Assembly: GCA_023422095.1 (NCBI GenBank)
Contig: JAEZSD010000056.1
Coordinates: forward strand, 1-9,528
From: Bacillota bacterium
GTDB taxonomy: Bacteria; Bacillota_I; Bacilli_A; RFN20; CAG-826
Direction of reading: 5' to 3'
DNA: 9,528 nucleotides
Shown here: piece by piece, positions 6,758 through 9,528 of the stretch
Position numbering within the stretch: position 1 is the first letter of the stretch
Layout of the letters: each line of letters opens with the position of its first letter
Notes under the pieces: generated by a model
What the model saw: only the letters and a program-made list of their open reading frames with translations
Database searches by the model: none
Told to the model about the DNA's origin: nothing
Translations under genes and position numbers: made by a program

Positions 6758-7171
6758 ATGAAAGCATCTGAATTAGTTATCAAAAAATTAAGAGAAGTTG
6801 GCGGTGATGAATGGATCACTTTACTTAATGGAGATGAAGCTCATGTTTCAATTGGCGGAAGAGACTATTTTGTATCAGATAAACTTCCATACCAGAATGT
6901 TGAGTTCTCGATTTTTGATATAGTGGTGGACTTTCTAAAGAAACAACCACATGGAAGAGCGATTAAAGGCGGTTGTAGAAGCAGCAAAGTCGGTGAGAAT
7001 AAATGTGGTAGAGATACTGTCATGTATGCCATCGCAACAGAATACTATGGCAAAGAAGAGGGTGAAAGCTCATTCGATCCTTTGTTTGTCATTGCTGCAA
7101 TTTTGGACTGGGCAGGTATTGCTAGAAATGAACGTGGTTATATGGAGTTAATCAATGTGGCCATTTGGTAA
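6758..7171 (+). CDS. Hypothetical 137-residue protein
   Basis: I do not recognise a named family. The N-terminal third is helical then beta (KASELVIKKLREVG; AHVSIGGRDYFVSD). The middle has a Gly/Cys-containing basic segment, KGGCRSSKVGENKCGRD (residues 70-86, Cys73 and Cys83). The C-terminal third is more hydrophobic and looks conserved in character: FDPLFVIAAILDWAGIARNERGYMELI (106-132). Two cysteines are too few for a zinc site unless it dimerises. There is no signal peptide, and the hydrophobic stretch FVIAAILDWAGI is too short and polar to be a clear membrane helix. A strong AAAGGAG ribosome site supports the ATG at 6758. The 47-residue gene overlaps its last 17 bases in another frame, so the two are probably expressed together. 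Confidence 0.8.
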   Translation: MKASELVIKKLREVGGDEWITLLNGDEAHVSIGGRDYFVSDKLPYQNVEFSIFDIVVDFLKKQPHGRAIKGGCRSSKVGENKCGRDTVMYAIATEYYGKEEGESSFDPLFVIAAILDWAGIARNERGYMELINVAIW

Positions 7172-7298
7172 AAAGAAAAAGAAACCTGTTAAAAAGGTAA
7201 GGAAGCAAAAGAAGAAATATCCTCATCCTGATAACGAACATAATTTCGATAAAGATTTAACAGATACCGAATTCTTTGAAATTATGGAAGATGACTAA
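7155..7298 (+). CDS. Small highly charged 47-residue protein overlapping the previous gene
   Basis: The frame runs ATG to TAA, 47 codons. A good ribosome site, GGAG (7144-7147), lies 7 bases before the ATG, within the end of the upstream gene, and the 17-base overlap is the usual sign of translational coupling. The product is bipartite: residues 5-21 are extremely basic (GKKKKKPVKKVRKQKKK) and residues 26-47 are acidic (DNEHNFDKDLTDTEFFEIMEDD). There is no membrane segment. The basic end could bind nucleic acid or the acidic partner, but this is inference. A terminator follows about 65 bases later. I consider it real because of its start signal, its position and its balanced codons. Confidence 0.7.
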   Translation: MWPFGKKKKKPVKKVRKQKKKYPHPDNEHNFDKDLTDTEFFEIMEDD

Positions 7299-7300
7299 GA

Positions 7301-7349
7301 GAAATAATTATAGTTATGTGTCATAGAAGATGACTAATACAATGTATTA
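7301..7349. promoter_or_regulatory. Post-stop intergenic element, copy B
   Basis: This element starts two bases after the TAA of the 47-residue gene. Its first 30 bases (7301-7330) agree at 23 of 30 ungapped positions with 3997-4026, and TAATAC-AAT-GTATTA (7335-7349) is a second dyad like copy A's at 4041-4055. Here no gene follows directly, only a terminator, so it may be a decayed copy of a gene-start region or a site bound in both places. Confidence 0.45.
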
Positions 7350-7363
7350 AAGCAAAATCGAAT

Positions 7364-7391
7364 AAGGCTCACTTAAATAGTGGGCTTTTTT
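7364..7391 (+). terminator. Rho-independent terminator closing the 6758-7298 group
   Basis: AAGGCTCACT (7364-7373) pairs with AGTGGGCTTT (7379-7388) around a 5-base TAAAT loop, with two G-T wobbles, and runs into a T stretch. This is the strongest terminator in the window and marks the end of the middle gene groups before the differently composed right-hand module. Confidence 0.82.
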
Positions 7392-7529
7392 AATAACCTC
7401 GGTAGTAACTAGGTTGAGATCTAAAAATAAAATGTGTAAAACAGTGTGATTTTTAATAGATTTTTTACATCGAAAATCCTGTTAATCATTAGATTAAGAA
7501 AGACAAATTACAGACATTTAAATGTGACA

Positions 7530-7557
7530 TTTATCCACATTTTTGGTATTGTATAAT
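7530..7557 (+). promoter_or_regulatory. Probable promoter of the 379-residue gene
   Basis: A perfect -10 box TATAAT is at 7552-7557. The best -35 is TTTATC at 7530-7535, 16 bases upstream and a poor match. Transcription would start near 7564, giving a leader of about 105 bases. The palindrome and direct repeats just upstream (7513-7533) could be operator sites. Confidence 0.5.
7531..7539 (+). promoter_or_regulatory. Perfect consensus DnaA box (TTATCCACA)
   Basis: TTATCCACA is an exact match to the strongest form of the DnaA-binding consensus (TTATNCACA). It overlaps the -35 side of the likely promoter of the 379-residue gene. I see no clear cluster of further boxes, no replication gene and no initiator nearby, so an origin is unlikely. 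Replication-linked control of this promoter is possible, as is chance. Confidence 0.5.
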
Positions 7558-7668
7558 AGAACAAAAAGATGGTTATATTTCTAAACTTGAGGATTTATAT
7601 TTTAGGTTTTTCTCTTAGTTCAACGGAAAATTAAATTGCCGTATATTTGATAAAGGCGGGATCATAAA

Positions 7669-8808
7669 ATGAGAAAAAAGCAAATGTTGATAAATTTTCT
7701 AGACGTTGAGTATTTGCCCGACTTAACAATGGAAAATTATGATCTCGCCAATAAGCCCAGTTTTCCGATTGAAAGACTTGGCTCTTTTGGAGTTTCAATC
7801 AAACCGCTTTTGGATCTTGTTAATGCTGCAAAAACCGCCTCGGGGGGTAGTGGAATATATAGGGTCGATACTAAAGGACTAAAAATGTTTGCTTCCAAGG
7901 CGGACGGCATTTTTATCGGCTCCTTAAAAAACGCCGCAACCGGGGCTGTCGGTGGCGGCCAGGCAAGAATGACGCCAATCGCCATTGACCCGCTTTCAAT
8001 TACGATTGCCGTGGCGGTGATGACACTTGAACACAAATTAAATGTCATCATTGAAGATCAAAAAGCGCTTATAGCTTTTTTGGAGCTTAAAGAAGAGGCA
8101 AAGATTAAATCAAATGTTAACTCATTATTAGAAATTCTTAATAATTATAAATACAACTTCAATAATTCCCAATACAAGAACAGCAACCATGGATTAGTAA
8201 AAACAATTAAAAAAGAATCAGACGAAAGTATTCTTCTCTTCGATCAATTGCTTAACAAAAAAGCATCAGAGAAAAGCGTCTTCCACTTCGATAAAAAGGT
8301 AGAAGAAGAAATTAGTGGTGCGGTAAGCAAACTGAACAATTACCAATTGGCCTTGTACGGATTTGCCTTTTCCTCGCTGTTAGACATTATTTTGCTTGAT
8401 AATTTTAACAGCGACTACATCAAATCAATTCTTGGAAAAATTTACGAATATCAAGACAAATACTCGGCGACGTTTAAAGCTATCGAGCAAAAAATCTTTC
8501 AAGCCTCCAGTTCCTCTTTTGAATCAACCATGGCCAAAAGCTTTTCAAAGTTTAACTCCGCTTTAGGAAAATTAGTGAATAAGACGCCATTATTAGGAAA
8601 AACGCAACTCCATGAAAATCTGATATCAAGCAGTGAAAAACTAAGTAAACATAGTGACGAAAAAATCGCCAGTAAAGTTGGCATATTATCTTCGACGAGG
8701 AAGAATCTTATTCAACCATTTATCGATAATATCAAGTATTTAGATTTAATATATAACGGCTCGTATAAGTTGGTTTTCAATCAGAAGAATATTTATATCG
8801 ATTTATAA
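7669..8808 (+). CDS. Hypothetical 379-residue protein of unknown function
   Basis: I cannot assign a function, though it resembles conserved uncharacterised Bacillota proteins I remember only vaguely. Residues 58-120 form a glycine- and alanine-rich, mostly hydrophobic region (ASGGSGIYRVD; GSLKNAATGAVGGGQARM; DPLSITIAVAVMTLEHKL). It leads into a likely coiled-coil or long helix (about 117-160, EHKLNVIIEDQKALIAFLELKEEAK). Residues 160-345 are alpha-helical and charged, with a less polar patch at 224-245 (NYQLALYGFAFSSLLDIILLDNF). The end is beta-like (LVFNQKNIYIDL). No signal peptide is visible, and the hydrophobic patches are short. The AAAGGCGG ribosome site supports the start. Base composition is mixed: 7921-7980 is about 60% G+C whereas 8101-8160 is about 17%, unlike the even composition of upstream genes. 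A membrane protein gene starts 19 bases downstream, so they probably form a unit. Confidence 0.8.
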   Translation: MRKKQMLINFLDVEYLPDLTMENYDLANKPSFPIERLGSFGVSIKPLLDLVNAAKTASGGSGIYRVDTKGLKMFASKADGIFIGSLKNAATGAVGGGQARMTPIAIDPLSITIAVAVMTLEHKLNVIIEDQKALIAFLELKEEAKIKSNVNSLLEILNNYKYNFNNSQYKNSNHGLVKTIKKESDESILLFDQLLNKKASEKSVFHFDKKVEEEISGAVSKLNNYQLALYGFAFSSLLDIILLDNFNSDYIKSILGKIYEYQDKYSATFKAIEQKIFQASSSSFESTMAKSFSKFNSALGKLVNKTPLLGKTQLHENLISSSEKLSKHSDEKIASKVGILSSTRKNLIQPFIDNIKYLDLIYNGSYKLVFNQKNIYIDL

Positions 8809-8827
8809 TTACGAAAGCAACAAAAGC

Positions 8828-9528
8828 ATGATCATTATTGAACGCACGACGGCGGTGGCAGACAAGACAGTTAAAGACCTGCGTAGACTTTCCTTTTTGA
8901 TCGCCATTATTGTCCAAGTGATTTTCCTATGCCTTTATGGTTTTAAAATTTATATAAATCTGAATCGAATATTTTATCTTACTATCTACTGCTTTTTAGC
9001 ATCTGTATCACTGTTTGGCTTTATCTTCTTTTTAAGTACAAATCGAATAAAAAAACTTAAAAAAGTATCAGGAACAAAACGAGGATTAAGAGTATCTAAA
9101 TATCTCGCCAATACAATCATGATCGTCGTCATATTGATTGAATTCTTCCAATTAGGGGCTAGCGATTTAGAACTTATCCTTTCTGCTTTTTCCATCACTT
9201 CATTTCTTTTTCAAATCATGTTTGAACTTGTTCGTTCAGCCTACGACAAATATTCAGAATTATTCATGACTGCACTAAACATGGATTTTGCTAAATTTGA
9301 TATAATTAGCGATCCTAAAAGTTATTTACTTTCTGCGGTCAATACTCCATTGGAAAAGATTTCGAACAAGATTACGGGTGCAAAGACAGAGAAAAAAGAA
9401 CCAACTAAAATTGAGCAATGCATTGACCAATTGACACGCGAACATAAAAAGCAGCAAAAAGAGGCCAAGAAGACAAGAGCGAACGAAGAAAAACGGGAGA
9501 TAAAAGAACACTTTAACATCTTATTAAG
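8828..9528 (+). CDS. Multi-helix membrane protein with charged tail, 3'-truncated by window
   Basis: An open frame of 233 codons runs from the ATG at 8828 to the window end with no stop, so the gene continues beyond. Four hydrophobic segments are visible: about residues 21-43 (LSFLIAIIVQVIFLCLYGF), 48-70 (FYLTIYCFLASVSLFGFIFF), 92-110 (YLANTIMIVVILIEFFQLG) and 114-136 (LELILSAFSITSFLFQIMF). Between helices 2 and 3 is a basic loop (RIKKLKKVSGTKRGLRVSK), which by the positive-inside rule lies in the cytoplasm. After helix 4 comes a long polar tail that becomes Lys/Glu-rich (TREHKKQQKEAKKTRANEEKREIKEH) and probably helical. I recognise no family. The ATG has only a weak upstream AAAG-like signal, so expression may depend on the 379-residue gene ending 19 bases before. 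Its function may be linked to that gene. Confidence 0.75.
   Translation, partial: MIIIERTTAVADKTVKDLRRLSFLIAIIVQVIFLCLYGFKIYINLNRIFYLTIYCFLASVSLFGFIFFLSTNRIKKLKKVSGTKRGLRVSKYLANTIMIVVILIEFFQLGASDLELILSAFSITSFLFQIMFELVRSAYDKYSELFMTALNMDFAKFDIISDPKSYLLSAVNTPLEKISNKITGAKTEKKEPTKIEQCIDQLTREHKKQQKEAKKTRANEEKREIKEHFNILL

Larger units (their letters stand above)
7392..7668. other. Gene-free stretch between the terminator and the 379-residue gene
   Basis: No gene is visible; a 21-codon frame at 7569-7634 lacks a ribosome site. Landmarks, left to right: AACCT/AGGTT dyad (7395-7415); TTAATC-ATTA-GATTAA (7482-7497), close to the dyad at 6486; perfect 12-bp palindrome ACATTTAAATGT (7514-7525); direct repeat GACATTTA (7513-7520 and 7526-7533); a consensus DnaA box and a -10 box, annotated separately; and a ribosome site AAAGGCGGG (about 7653-7661) before the ATG at 7669. 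Confidence 0.6.

Noticed and set aside
7569..7634. 21-codon frame in the leader of the 379-residue gene, a possible leader peptide
   Set aside because: No ribosome site precedes it and no attenuator-like hairpin pair follows it.
7392..7668. Replication origin suggested by the DnaA box and palindromes
   Set aside because: Only one good box is seen, and there is no initiator gene or clear AT-rich unwinding repeat array.
7737..8051. Reverse-strand 104-codon frame
   Set aside because: It is antisense to the GC-rich start of the 379-residue gene; composition explains the lack of stops.
9322..9519. Two reverse-strand frames with hydrophobic products near the window end
   Set aside because: They are antisense to the Lys/Glu-rich tail of the membrane protein; AAA/GAA codons read backwards give TTT/TTC Phe, which explains the hydrophobicity.
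1..9528. Mycoplasma-type genetic code (TGA as Trp), suggested because no gene ends in TGA
   Set aside because: All Trp codons seen are TGG and no gene has an internal TGA; the absence of TGA stops among ten genes fits AT-rich codon bias.

Overview
The window looks like part of an accessory (defence-type) region from a low-G+C Gram-positive bacterium of the Bacillota/Mycoplasmatota type. The DNA is AT-rich, most genes have AGGAGG-like ribosome sites, and nine of the ten visible stop codons are TAA (one is TAG). Trp is read from TGG and no gene has an internal TGA, so the standard code fits. I cannot name the species. All complete genes lie on the + strand.

Left part (1-3995): the C-terminal portion of a type I restriction enzyme HsdR, cut by the window start; a 106-residue unknown protein; and an 815-residue GmrSD-type protein with DUF262, DUF1524 (HNH nuclease) and DUF5655 regions. 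These are two different restriction functions side by side.

Middle part (4072-5445): a 325-residue protein with N-terminal 18-19-residue repeats joined to a BspA-type (LRR_5) leucine-rich-repeat end, then, three bases later, a small helix-turn-helix protein. A hairpin terminator closes this group.

Next part (5540-7391): a complete small alarmone hydrolase (HD domain, RelA/SpoT hydrolase-like) overlaps by one base a 98-residue unknown partner. It is followed by an intergenic stretch with two exact copies of an 18-base near-palindrome, a 137-residue unknown protein, and an overlapping 47-residue highly charged small protein. A strong terminator ends the group.

Right part (7392-9528): a 370-base gene-free stretch carries a promoter-like -10 box and a perfect consensus DnaA box. 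After it come a 379-residue unknown protein and the start of a four-helix membrane protein that runs off the window. The base composition of this last pair differs from the rest, which suggests a separately acquired module.

The best candidates for something undescribed are the GmrSD-like / repeat-LRR / HTH trio, the alarmone hydrolase with its overlapping partner, and the 379-residue protein with its membrane neighbour. Two intergenic sequence families (the ACTAGT-centred repeats and a duplicated element directly after two stop codons) suggest shared regulation.
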